From CAVVGZ01 sp963747965 (lineage in GTDB: Bacteria; Chloroflexota; Anaerolineae; Anaerolineales; Anaerolineaceae): a DNA stretch of 64,000 nt. Both the position numbers and the translations under genes were made by a program. This document shows, one piece after another, positions 1-7,559 of the stretch. The stretch is from NCBI GenBank assembly GCA_963747965.1, contig CAVVGZ010000010.1:116668-180667 (forward strand). Direction: 5' to 3'. The notes below the pieces were generated by a model, which saw only the letters and a program-made list of their open reading frames with translations, was not told where the DNA came from and ran no database searches. Each line of letters begins with the position of its first letter. The stretch's first letter is position 1.

Positions 1-34
1 AGGGAAGTACTAAGGTAATATTTTTGTCAGCCAT
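1..34 (-). CDS. Partial gene, N-terminus of a probable second ubiquitin-like protein
   Basis: Only the first 11 codons lie in the window, reading MADKNITLVLP. The ATG at 34 follows a strong ribosome binding site (AAAGGAGATCAAA, about 35-47 on the minus strand). It lies 54 bases after the stop of the E2 gene, in the same direction, so it is probably the next gene of the operon. The visible residues resemble the first strand of the Ubl domain that opens the E2 protein (MPDISVTVVLP). I infer a YukD/ubiquitin-like fold, but 11 residues cannot prove it; the product could also be a longer Ubl fusion. Confidence 0.5.
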   Translation of the reverse strand, partial: MADKNITLVLP

Positions 35-88
35 TTTGATCTCCTTTGTTTGTCTTGTCAGAATAATAAATTGCGGAAATAACCTGTC

Positions 89-937
89 CTACTTTAGTTT
101 CACCCGGGAGGATTTTTTAACCTCAGCCGGTTTCTTGATTTTTATTCGCTCCGGTCTTAGCAATTCCCGCTTGTCCACAGGAAAGGCACTCGGATTTTTC
201 TGCCTGTAAGAACGGCACCAGCGTGCCGCTTCCGGGTCCCACGGGAAAGGAGGTTGGGTTGGGTCATCATGAAAATTTTTGTACTGCAGCATTTCTCCCA
301 ACATGATCAGCAGCCGGTCTAACGATCGGCTGGCAGACCACCAGGCTGAATCAATGCACACACTTCCATTGAGATGGTTGATATTGGGATGCCAGATTGG
401 CGTTAACCATTTCATCCCCGGCCAGCGTTGGGGATATTGTCCATGCAGGTAAATCTCAACCTGATGATGTTCTCCAAATTTCGGTTTTCCCTTGCTATCC
501 ACTCCTATGATGCTCTTGCACCGGAAAGTAGCCACATAACGCTCCGGGGGAATCCCGGGGCGTACATCCAGAGGTTTTACAGAAATCAGATCGCTTTGGG
601 CTGCCAATTTCTCTATAAGCGAATAATCTGCTTTCAAACGGCGCATTCTCGGGCTTTGGTCAATGGGGGAGGATCCTGCAGTAATGTCCGCAGAAATCAT
701 CAGACGGTCCCCGCCTGGAACCCCGGCATTTGTCAGAGTCTCCTTTTCATCCAATTCCCTTCCCAGGGCTTTGCTGTCCAAACGGTAACCCATCGGGCGT
801 CCATCCGGTCCAACTGTCGGCAGATTCAGGAGGGAGGTTAATTCAGCCACAAGCTCCCCTGCGGAAATATCATCTGGAATTTCTGCCCGGCGTGCTCCTC
901 CATTTGGTAATACGACAGTCACTGAAATATCTGGCAT
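89..937 (-). CDS. Ubiquitin-like domain fused to E2 ubiquitin-conjugating enzyme
   Basis: 282 aa. Residues 1-83 look like a ubiquitin/YukD-like beta-grasp domain. Residues 92-255 form a UBC (E2) fold with the classic HPN motif at 183-185, followed by GSVCID with the probable catalytic cysteine at 194, then a tryptophan-rich helix and the DDP-PPFPWDP segment typical of E2 C-terminal halves. E2 enzymes take an activated ubiquitin-like protein from E1 onto this cysteine and pass it to a target. The last 25 residues are lysine-rich. The gene starts one base after the RING-like gene ends and lies in the same operon as the E1 gene, which supports a working Ubl relay. The fused Ubl lacks an exposed C-terminal GG, so it is more likely a docking or regulatory domain than the conjugated modifier. 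Confidence 0.85.
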   Translation of the reverse strand: MPDISVTVVLPNGGARRAEIPDDISAGELVAELTSLLNLPTVGPDGRPMGYRLDSKALGRELDEKETLTNAGVPGGDRLMISADITAGSSPIDQSPRMRRLKADYSLIEKLAAQSDLISVKPLDVRPGIPPERYVATFRCKSIIGVDSKGKPKFGEHHQVEIYLHGQYPQRWPGMKWLTPIWHPNINHLNGSVCIDSAWWSASRSLDRLLIMLGEMLQYKNFHDDPTQPPFPWDPEAARWCRSYRQKNPSAFPVDKRELLRPERIKIKKPAEVKKSSRVKLK

Positions 938-938
938 C

Positions 939-1403
939 CTATCCTCCGGAAAAATTGCAAAACATCATTGCGTGTAAATGAGGCACCTGGCAGGTACCTG
1001 TCACTTCCCAGCAGCTTTTATGGTGGCAGCTGTGACAAACCGGGCAAATAACAACACCTTGAGGGTCATTAATTTCAACCATTTCCAGGCAGTACGGACA
1101 GCGGTGTTCAACTTTACCTACCAGACGTATCCCCGGTTTTTTCTTACCCGTCTTCCGCAGAAAAGCTGCCGGCAAGATTGCCCGAAACCCATTTTTTTTA
1201 TTTGTTTCGCTTCTTTGGATTTTCAGGGCAGGGAGCGCCTCTTTCGCGATTAACAGTTTCCCGGGGGCAGGGTTCTTGGAATTTTTTCCGGATTTTTCAG
1301 GGAATAATCCTTTGGAGGCATCTTCCTGCTTCTTATTGGTTGTTTTCCGGTTTATTTTGTCCACCCCTGTTGTCCATTGGACCAGGGTTTCCTGAATAAT
1401 CAA
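939..1403 (-). CDS. RING-like (prokaryotic RING/treble-clef) zinc protein, candidate E3-like partner
   Basis: 154 aa. The N-terminal ~95 residues are lysine-rich and probably disordered. The C-terminal part carries a zinc-binding pattern: CPYC at 102-105, CPVC at 120-123, then CHH and C at 126-131, C138 and H142/H144. This resembles prokaryotic RING-type binuclear treble clefs, where a CPxC pair is followed by a CW-containing second site. The longest frame starts at a TTG (1403) and overlaps the end of the upstream membrane-protein gene by 71 bases. A GTG about 13 codons further in is an alternative start, and no ATG precedes the zinc domain. Its place between E1 and E2 suggests an E3-like adaptor; this is inference from context. 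Confidence 0.7.
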   Translation of the reverse strand: MIIQETLVQWTTGVDKINRKTTNKKQEDASKGLFPEKSGKNSKNPAPGKLLIAKEALPALKIQRSETNKKNGFRAILPAAFLRKTGKKKPGIRLVGKVEHRCPYCLEMVEINDPQGVVICPVCHSCHHKSCWEVTGTCQVPHLHAMMFCNFSGG

Positions 1404-1911
1404 TGAAATCAGATTGAATGGGCAGTTTTATTTTTTGTGGTTCCTGAGATTTGGTATCTTTTCTTTCGGGCTCACCTTTTAGGCGTTGGCTGATCACCCT
1501 CCAAATCAACATGGTTGACAGGATGGTCAATCCGCCCAACAATATCTGCCAAAGCCCGTCCCAATTTATCGTATTGGACGGAGAATAATGGAAGCCGATT
1601 TTCCCACCTGAAAAATAATCAAGAAATAATAAACTGATCATCAGGCATAACCATGCACTGAGCCATGCCAACAAACCGGTTTGTTTCCGAAAGATCCACC
1701 TTGTAAATAGAGCTGCGGCAACCCCTATTCCAGTTACAACTGCGATCTTCATCGCAATACCAGGAACTACCAGGGTCCAATCCAGGAATTGTCCCAATCC
1801 CCAGGCAATTGCCAGTGTCACCAGGAAAACTAGAATCAGTTTTCCCAGCAGGGAAAACAGCTGCCCAAATACCCCCCTTACCCAACTTGTAAACCGTGCC
1901 AGGATTTGCAT
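1333..1911 (-). CDS. Multi-pass membrane protein of the ubiquitin-like operon
   Basis: 192 aa. About four hydrophobic helices span roughly residues 20-45, 50-72, 78-100 and 118-140, followed by a polar, charged cytoplasmic-type tail of about 50 residues. I do not recognise a named family. The gene starts three bases after the E1 stop, and its 3' end overlaps the start of the RING-like gene, so it is translationally coupled within the operon. Membrane proteins accompany some bacterial Ubl operons, so it may anchor the conjugation machinery or be its target. That role is inferred from position alone. Confidence 0.75.
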   Translation of the reverse strand: MQILARFTSWVRGVFGQLFSLLGKLILVFLVTLAIAWGLGQFLDWTLVVPGIAMKIAVVTGIGVAAALFTRWIFRKQTGLLAWLSAWLCLMISLLFLDYFSGGKIGFHYSPSNTINWDGLWQILLGGLTILSTMLIWRVISQRLKGEPERKDTKSQEPQKIKLPIQSDFIDYSGNPGPMDNRGGQNKPENNQ

Positions 1912-1914
1912 GAT

Positions 1915-3564
1915 TTAATCATCCAGCAGTGAAATTCTGGACTTTCCGGATTGCATCGGATGATCATCTTCAACAAGTTCCTCGCCCAGCCGAATCTTGG
2001 GGTCTGCCAGGCTGCTTTCATTCAGTTCGGTTTTTTTGAAATGATTAAAGTGGAGAGTCTCAGATAGTGTGCCTGATAATTCATAAAAGCGGTATTCCTC
2101 TGCATTATATGCCTTCATAATGTGAAGCGGCGGAATGCCGATACTGGCCAAAGTACGTTGCAGAAATGATTCACTTCCGGTAATAGAATGAGTCATTTGA
2201 ATTACCCGCAGATTTCCACAAACCGGGCAATGCGCTCCCTGATAGCTCACATGGGAGATCGGTTTTAATACATGATCGATTGTTTTACACTGCTGGCATT
2301 CCAGGGTCAGGATTAGTTCCTGGTCCAATTCCAATACACCATCAGGACCGAGATCCTGGCGGACAATCTCGTAAATTTTCTCCAGGGTGGTTTGATTTAC
2401 ATCCAGGGGCAGTTCCAGGATATCTCCATAATTCCAATGGCTTTCACAATCCTCACGTGCCTGGTACGAGCTGGTATACATTTCATTCGTCATACCATTA
2501 AACCGGACAACTTTGCCGGCTTCCACGGGCATATTGTGAATGATTTTTAATGCCTCCTGGGCTTGCATTGCCCCGATGATGGAGGCAATTGTTGGTGTCG
2601 TTGGGACTTTTCCCAGGAGAATATTTTCACGTGCCAGTAATGGGCATGAGTAACGCAGCGACAGGTCACGCCTGGCTTGCTCGGTAAGCGTACATTCGAA
2701 GCATGCTCCCTTACCCGGAATAAATACACGTACCAATCCTAAAAACTCCTGGATTGCTCCATCGACCCAGGGCTTGTTCATCCAGTAGCAAAAGCGGTTG
2801 ACTGCCAACCTGGCTTCCCGATTATCCAGGCACCCAATCACAACATCCATTCGTCGGATGACGCCCAATCCCAATTCGGAGGTGATATCGCCATGAAAAT
2901 ACTGGATGTTCACCGCCGGATTCAGTTCCTTGACACGCGCTGCAGCAACTTCAGCTTTTTGACGTCCTTCATCGGATTCCCGGAACAGCACTGAACGGCT
3001 TAGATTTGCCATCTCAATGGTATCAAAGTCAACAACAAAGATATTGCCAACCCCCATCAATGCCAGGTTTTTGAGAACTTCGTTGCCGAGGGCACCGGCT
3101 CCTACCACCAGGACCCTGGCAGATTCAACTTTTTCACGCTCCCACCATGAGATTAATTTAAATGTTCCCAGTCGATCTTTTCGTAAATTCGGGATTATTA
3201 ACGGTTTATCGAATTCTATAGGCAGGCGCCTGGGGCCGCTGACTGGTTCGGCATTTTTTGTCTGAATCCGTATCGGCTGTGAATCCGAATCACCATATGC
3301 CAGCTTCCTGGATTCAGTCAGGTTTTTCGGACTTATCTGGCCGACAAACCAGCCGACGCCATGCCGGCTTTCGATCAGGTCATGTTCAGCCAGGATTTTT
3401 AATGCCTCCCTCAACGTTGACCGGCTTATTCCAAATTCTCTGATCAATTCCCGTTCGGTGGGCAGTTGGGTTCTGGCTGGATAGGTACCATCCAGGATAA
3501 ATGTGGCAATTTTTCCAGCAACATCATCCGTAAGGGATCTTCGAGGTCCAATTTTGATGTTCAA
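1915..3564 (-). CDS. GntR-type DNA-binding domain fused to E1-like ubiquitin-activating enzyme (ThiF/MoeB fold)
   Basis: 549 aa. Residues 9-74 are a GntR winged helix (LPTERELIREFGISRSTLRE helix-turn-helix). Residues ~125-345 are a ThiF/E1 adenylation domain with VVGAGALG (GxGxxG at 155-160), acidic ATP-binding DFD near 179-181, NLSR at 187-190 and the E1-type CLDNREAR segment at 245-252. ACFEC (287-291) and YSCPL (305-309) align with the E1 cysteine region; C307 is my candidate thioester cysteine. A C-terminal zinc ribbon uses C423/C426 and C446/C449. E1 enzymes adenylate a Ubl C-terminus and pass it to E2. The start is a TTG at 3564, 32 bases below the inferred transcription start. GntR fused directly to E1 is an unusual architecture, and it suggests the enzyme controls its own operon. 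Confidence 0.85.
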   Translation of the reverse strand: MNIKIGPRRSLTDDVAGKIATFILDGTYPARTQLPTERELIREFGISRSTLREALKILAEHDLIESRHGVGWFVGQISPKNLTESRKLAYGDSDSQPIRIQTKNAEPVSGPRRLPIEFDKPLIIPNLRKDRLGTFKLISWWEREKVESARVLVVGAGALGNEVLKNLALMGVGNIFVVDFDTIEMANLSRSVLFRESDEGRQKAEVAAARVKELNPAVNIQYFHGDITSELGLGVIRRMDVVIGCLDNREARLAVNRFCYWMNKPWVDGAIQEFLGLVRVFIPGKGACFECTLTEQARRDLSLRYSCPLLARENILLGKVPTTPTIASIIGAMQAQEALKIIHNMPVEAGKVVRFNGMTNEMYTSSYQAREDCESHWNYGDILELPLDVNQTTLEKIYEIVRQDLGPDGVLELDQELILTLECQQCKTIDHVLKPISHVSYQGAHCPVCGNLRVIQMTHSITGSESFLQRTLASIGIPPLHIMKAYNAEEYRFYELSGTLSETLHFNHFKKTELNESSLADPKIRLGEELVEDDHPMQSGKSRISLLDD

Positions 3565-3580
3565 ATTATCCGCCTGGTAT

Positions 3581-3603
3581 TGTGGTCTGACATCTATACC
3601 ACA
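3581..3603. promoter_or_regulatory. Palindromic operator candidate at the start of the ubiquitin-like operon
   Basis: An inverted repeat of the form TGTGGT-N11-ACCACA lies immediately downstream of the -10 box and covers the expected transcription start. One half reads TGTGGTCTGAC, which resembles half sites bound by FadR-branch GntR proteins (TGGTCTGACCA-like). Because the first gene of the operon encodes a GntR domain, autoregulation is a natural hypothesis. Confidence 0.5.
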
Positions 3604-3631
3604 TTATAGGGTCCTTTTCTGTTCGTGTCAA
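3603..3631 (-). promoter_or_regulatory. Consensus sigma-70 promoter of the ubiquitin-like operon
   Basis: The minus strand carries TTGACA (3626-3631), a 17-base spacer and TATAAT (3603-3608), an exact match to the housekeeping consensus. The start point should be near 3596, about 30 bases before the TTG start of the GntR-E1 gene. Confidence 0.75.
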
Positions 3632-3708
3632 CAATTTTTAAGGTTGCTGTGAACAAACAACTTCTCAGGCGTTTAATAAGAGTGCAAAACCCCTGTCAAT
3701 CAATTCGC

Positions 3709-3736
3709 TTGACAGATATTTCTATTATGGTATACT
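3709..3736 (+). promoter_or_regulatory. Promoter of the fmdB-csoR-osmC group
   Basis: TTGACA (3709-3714), 16 bases, TATACT (3731-3736). A second TATACT follows ten bases later with a CCCC block between the two copies, so this segment could also hold a binding site for the CsoR-type regulator encoded just downstream. No clear palindrome was seen. Confidence 0.6.
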
Positions 3737-3767
3737 CCCCTATACTATATACGATGAGGTATTAACG

Positions 3768-3977
3768 ATGCCCCTTTATGAATATCAATGCCATTCATGC
3801 GACAACAAATTTGAGAAAATGGTTTCCTTTTCAGCTATCCAGCAAAACCCGGAATGTCCAAACTGCCACAGCAAGGAGACACAAAAGATGATTTCCATCT
3901 TTGCCACTGGCGGCTCATCACAATACGGCACCATAAGCTCATCCGGTAACTGTTCATCAACTGGTCGATTCACCTGA
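3768..3977 (+). CDS. FmdB-family zinc ribbon protein
   Basis: 69 aa. It opens with MPLYEYQC, the hallmark of the FmdB (CxxC_CXXC_SSSS) family, with zinc ligands C8, C11, C30 and C33 and a Ser/Gly-rich tail. Family members are small putative regulatory proteins of uncertain function. The gene is the first behind the promoter at 3709-3736 and has a GAGG site upstream of its ATG. It precedes the CsoR-type sensor by 70 bases in the same direction. Confidence 0.85.
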   Translation: MPLYEYQCHSCDNKFEKMVSFSAIQQNPECPNCHSKETQKMISIFATGGSSQYGTISSSGNCSSTGRFT

Positions 3978-4047
3978 GGATAGTATTTTGTGAGCTGCGG
4001 GTCAGTTCAGGTTAAAAATATTAGGGAGATGAATAAGGCGGTATCAA

Positions 4048-4323
4048 ATGAATTTTGATAACCAAAAATCCAGGGATAGCATTCTGCAGAGATTGCGAAG
4101 AATTGAAGGCCAGGTACGCGGTGTCCAGAATATGATCCAGGAAGATCGCAGTTGTGAGGACATTATCCAGCAGATGACATCAATCCGTGCTGCTGTTAAC
4201 AGCGCCAGTATTTACCTGCTGCAGGAACATGCGGTTGAGTGCCTGCTGAATAAAGAATCCGATCGTAAGGATCGCGAGGAATTTGTCCATAGTCTTTCAG
4301 CCCTTTTCGGAAAAATTCCCTGA
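4048..4323 (+). CDS. CsoR-family metal-sensing transcriptional repressor
   Basis: 91 aa, an all-helical DUF156 protein. It contains RLRRIEGQVRG near residues 15-25 and the ligand set C36, H61 and C65, the same positions as the Cu(I) ligands of Mycobacterium tuberculosis CsoR. This points to a copper-type sensor rather than RcnR (Ni/Co, extra N-terminal His) or CstR (sulfur, no His). No copper pump or chaperone lies nearby. The neighbour is an OsmC peroxidase, so regulation of this small operon in response to metal or thiol stress is plausible but unproven. Confidence 0.88.
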   Translation: MNFDNQKSRDSILQRLRRIEGQVRGVQNMIQEDRSCEDIIQQMTSIRAAVNSASIYLLQEHAVECLLNKESDRKDREEFVHSLSALFGKIP

Positions 4324-4362
4324 TATTTACAAAATCAGGAATATATTAAAAAGGAAAAATTG

Positions 4363-4797
4363 ATGGAACAGGCCAGTGTGAAATGGATCCAGAACCAAAC
4401 CTTTTTAGGTACGGATTCGACCAATCACTCCATCGTATTGTCCAGCGTGACAGATGGGCAAGGGGTGAAACCATCTGATATGCTGCTGGTTAGCCTTGCC
4501 GCCTGTACTGCAATAGATGTGGTTGAGATTTTGCGAAAGAAAAAAACACCGCTTAGCAATCTTGAAATCAAGGTCACAGGGGAACAAGACGCCAATCCAC
4601 CCTGGGCTTTTCGGAATATTCACATGAAATTTCTGGTATCAGGAAGGGACTTGACCGAGAAAAATCTCAGCCAGGCAATTGAGCTGTCTGAAGGTAAGTA
4701 TTGTTCTGTGGCAGCCACGATTCGCGGTGTCGCAAAAATTACCTGGGATTTTGAGATCCTCCCGGATTTCTTATCTTCTGAAAAGATTCAGCTGTAG
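4363..4797 (+). CDS. OsmC/Ohr-family protein
   Basis: 144 aa from the ATG at 4363; a TTG three bases earlier is also in frame. Signature features are the GVKPSDMLLVSLAACTA segment with the first redox cysteine and GKYCSVAATI with the second. Family members detoxify organic hydroperoxides with this cysteine pair. This copy is of the general YhfA/OsmC type rather than clearly Ohr. It follows csoR by 39 bases and is probably cotranscribed with it. Confidence 0.85.
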   Translation: MEQASVKWIQNQTFLGTDSTNHSIVLSSVTDGQGVKPSDMLLVSLAACTAIDVVEILRKKKTPLSNLEIKVTGEQDANPPWAFRNIHMKFLVSGRDLTEKNLSQAIELSEGKYCSVAATIRGVAKITWDFEILPDFLSSEKIQL

Positions 4798-4881
4798 ACC
4801 ATTTTGACCGGTACATTGTTGCTGCAGCTCAAGCCAATAAATCCTTAATTGAAACAATTCATCCCGATTTTCCATTATTGA

Positions 4882-4911
4882 TATAATCAAAACCAGAGGT
4901 TAATCACCTCT
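4882..4911 (+). promoter_or_regulatory. -10 box and 5' hairpin ahead of threonine synthase
   Basis: TATAAT at 4882-4887 has no good -35 element. The predicted start would place a short hairpin (AGAGGT-TAATC-ACCTCT, 4895-4911) at the very 5' end of the thrC message. No T-box or threonine leader peptide was seen. Confidence 0.4.
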
Positions 4912-4939
4912 CTTTCTTGATTAATATTTGGAGATTAGA

Positions 4940-5998
4940 ATGACGAATCCGGGGATCATCGGTCGCTACGGCACTTTACTCAATTTGCCGGATTACAGCC
5001 GGGTTGTGACATTGTTTGAGGGGGATACTCCCTTAATCCCTTTACCGTCAGTGGCAAAAGGTTTTGGGGGAAATTTTAAGCTGTATGTAAAATACGAAGG
5101 ACTAAACCCAACTGGTTCATTTAAAGACCGGGGTATGACTGCTGCCATAAGTGAAGCCTTCGGCCGGGAAGTGAAAACCATTATCTGCGCATCCACCGGT
5201 AATACTGCCGCATCGGCGGCAGCTTACGCAGCCTATGCTGGAATGAAAGCAATTGTAATCATCCCGCAGGGCAAGGTCGCTGCCGGGAAACTGGCGGGGG
5301 CAGTTGCATATGGAGCCAGGGTCATCCAGATTGAAGGATCATTTGATAATGCCCTGGACCTTGTCCTGGAGATAAGTAAAAGACATCCCATTGCCCTCGT
5401 AAATTCACTGAATCCTTATCGTTTGGAAGGGCAGAAAACTGCTGCCTTCGAGATTTGTGATTCATTAGGCTGTGCTCCAGATTGGTTGTGCCTGCCAGTG
5501 GGCAATGCCGGGAATATCACTGCCTACTGGATGGGTTTCCGCCAGTACAACCAGCTTCACCAGACAGGGTTGCCCAGAATTCTCGGGGTGCAGGCTGCTG
5601 GCTCGGCTCCGCTGGTTGTTGGACATACCATTGCAAATCCGGACACTGTTGCAACCGCCATCCGAATTGGCAAACCAGCCCGTGGGGAAGAAGCACTTCT
5701 GGCAGCAGAGCAGTCTGATGGACGCATCATCGCAGTGACAGATGAGCAAATACTCAGCGCCCAAAGTCTTCTTTCCAACAATGGCGTTTGGGTGGAACCG
5801 GCGTCGGCTGCCGGTCTGGCAGGTTTGATCAAGGAATTTGAGGCGGGCAGGCTTAATCTGCGGGATCGATGTATCGTATTAGTGTGTACAGGACACGGCA
5901 TGAAAGACCCGGATATTGTCATAAAAAAGGGATTTGCACCAATAATCCTGCCTGCCAATCTTACCGCAATAGAAGAAGCGCTCCTGGGGGATGCATGA
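4940..5998 (+). CDS. thrC: Threonine synthase
   Basis: 352 aa, a PLP enzyme converting O-phosphohomoserine to threonine, the last step of the pathway. The PLP lysine is K62 in NPTGSFKDRGM, followed by the STGNTAASAAAYAAYAG phosphate-binding region and a C-terminal CTGHGMKDP motif, all typical of the ThrC fold. I start at the ATG at 4940, which has a GGAG site nine bases upstream, rather than at the upstream in-frame TTG (4928). The stop overlaps the ATG of homoserine kinase (ATGA), showing translational coupling. Confidence 0.95.
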   Translation: MTNPGIIGRYGTLLNLPDYSRVVTLFEGDTPLIPLPSVAKGFGGNFKLYVKYEGLNPTGSFKDRGMTAAISEAFGREVKTIICASTGNTAASAAAYAAYAGMKAIVIIPQGKVAAGKLAGAVAYGARVIQIEGSFDNALDLVLEISKRHPIALVNSLNPYRLEGQKTAAFEICDSLGCAPDWLCLPVGNAGNITAYWMGFRQYNQLHQTGLPRILGVQAAGSAPLVVGHTIANPDTVATAIRIGKPARGEEALLAAEQSDGRIIAVTDEQILSAQSLLSNNGVWVEPASAAGLAGLIKEFEAGRLNLRDRCIVLVCTGHGMKDPDIVIKKGFAPIILPANLTAIEEALLGDA

Positions 5999-6906
5999 GT
6001 CCGCATTTTTTTCAAGTAAATGTGCCGGCAACTTCTGCCAACCTTGGCCCCGGTTTTGACTGCCTGGCCTTAGCCCTTGATCTTTGGAACAACACGACCT
6101 TTCAAGTGACAGGCAAAAAATTTCTCATTGAGATCCAGGGTGAAGGTGAATCATTTTTGCCGGTAGATGAAAAAAACTTGATCGTCCATTCCTTTATTCA
6201 CTGCCTGGATTACCTCGGATTCCCTATCCCTGCAGGTATTGAGATATTATGCCGGAATAATATTCCGACAAGCTCAGGTCTGGGTTCAAGTGCTGCTGCA
6301 GTTCTCACTGGATTACTTGCTGCTAACTGTTTTGCCAATTATCCCTTATCCAATACAGATATTCTGGGTATCGCCCTTGATTTAGAAGGACACCCCGATA
6401 ATATTAGTGCAGCTTTGCTGGGAGGGCTGGTCGCCGTAACGCTGGATGAGGGGAAATGTATTACCCACAAATATGAAATTTCGCCGTTTCATGTAGCCGT
6501 GGTACTTCCCCAGGTAGAAATCTCAACCACGGTTGCTCGTGCAATACTTCCGCAGCATTATACACGCCAGGATATCGTCTATAACCTTGGGAGGGTGGCA
6601 TTAATTATTGAGGCCCTGTGCAGTGGAAATATGAGTCTCTTACAAAAAACCATGCGGGATAGGCTGCACCAGCCCTATCGGCTTCCTTACATTCCGGGTG
6701 GACAATCCGCTTTGCAGGCTGCCGGACAGTTCGATTGCGCTGTTTCACTCTCAGGAGCTGGACCGGGGTTAATCTGCTTTACAAAGGGAGACCTCCAGGA
6801 GATTACCCGGGTAATAGAATTCGAATTTCAGAAGCACGGCATTCCCTCAAAGACATGGGTGATATCTCCCACTCTTCAAGGTTCATGGATAGAAACCAAA
6901 ACCTGA
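5995..6906 (+). CDS. thrB: Homoserine kinase
   Basis: 303 aa, GHMP kinase family, phosphorylating homoserine to feed threonine synthase. It begins VNVPATSANLGPGFDCL, the ThrB N-terminus, and carries the GHMP ATP loop PTSSGLGSSAAA. The C-terminal LSGAGPGLICF motif is also present. The in-frame sequence runs much further upstream inside thrC, but the ATG at 5995 overlapping the thrC stop gives the correct family length. Confidence 0.94.
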   Translation: MSPHFFQVNVPATSANLGPGFDCLALALDLWNNTTFQVTGKKFLIEIQGEGESFLPVDEKNLIVHSFIHCLDYLGFPIPAGIEILCRNNIPTSSGLGSSAAAVLTGLLAANCFANYPLSNTDILGIALDLEGHPDNISAALLGGLVAVTLDEGKCITHKYEISPFHVAVVLPQVEISTTVARAILPQHYTRQDIVYNLGRVALIIEALCSGNMSLLQKTMRDRLHQPYRLPYIPGGQSALQAAGQFDCAVSLSGAGPGLICFTKGDLQEITRVIEFEFQKHGIPSKTWVISPTLQGSWIETKT

Positions 6907-6919
6907 TACTTGACCAGTC

Positions 6920-7153
6920 TCAACGGTAAAAGATACGCAGGATAATATTCAGCACCAGCGTGAGCAATATACTTACAACAATGGAACCGAGCAGAGGGAT
7001 AACACAACTCACGCCGTTTCCTTCAATCTGGATCGTACCTGGCAATTGCTTCAACCCGCCGAATTTTCCAAAAAGCACGATCATGGCACCAACAACCGCC
7101 ATGGAAATACCAATAATGATCAGCCATCTGCCAGATTGAGAAAACAAATCCAT
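6920..7153 (-). CDS. DUF2905-family small membrane protein
   Basis: 77 aa with two membrane helices separated by a short GxLPGTIQIEG segment, the typical DUF2905 layout. The function of the family is unknown. I use the ATG at 7153; a TTG one codon upstream is in frame. It is convergent with thrB, 13 bases away. Confidence 0.8.
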   Translation of the reverse strand: MDLFSQSGRWLIIIGISMAVVGAMIVLFGKFGGLKQLPGTIQIEGNGVSCVIPLLGSIVVSILLTLVLNIILRIFYR

Positions 7154-7250
7154 CAACAGGTTCCCTCACAAAAAACGGAAAGGTTGTCCAAAAAAATCGA
7201 CCGTTCAAATTCGCTGGAATGGCCGGCCAGAAAATTGACTGCAGGAAGAA

Positions 7251-7559
7251 TTAATTCCAGTCGGAATCTTGCGGGAAGAGATTTAAATATGGTGTTCCAC
7301 GGCGGGGTTCTGCCATCATATCAGCAACCGTTTCCTTCCACTTTAGATAATGGGCTGTCAATTTGTGTAAGTCAGCATCAGCAGGGCTGCGATACACTTC
7401 ATATAGGATAAATCGGGTTGGATCAGCTTTCTGCTGCAGGATATCAAACCGGACAATTCCAGGTTCAGAGACGCTGTTCTGTGCATTGAGAAGGGAAGCA
7501 CTCTTAAAACCCTCCACTTTTTCCGTTTTTACTTGAATTTCAACAACCACAATATGCAT
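7251..7559 (-). CDS. Antibiotic-biosynthesis-monooxygenase-type (YgiN-like) protein
   Basis: 102 aa, single ABM ferredoxin-like domain. It opens MHIVVVEIQVK, continues with NAQNSVSEPGIVRFDILQQ and FILYEVYRSPADADLHK, and ends with HYLKW, all characteristic of YgiN/LsrG-type proteins. Members include quinol monooxygenases and enzymes without a known substrate, so substrate is not assigned. A strong AAGGAGG site precedes the ATG. Confidence 0.85.
   Translation of the reverse strand: MHIVVVEIQVKTEKVEGFKSASLLNAQNSVSEPGIVRFDILQQKADPTRFILYEVYRSPADADLHKLTAHYLKWKETVADMMAEPRRGTPYLNLFPQDSDWN

Noticed and set aside
5869..5994. N-terminal extension of homoserine kinase inside threonine synthase
   Set aside because: The ATG at 5995 overlaps the thrC stop and gives the normal protein; the extension is thrC read in another frame.
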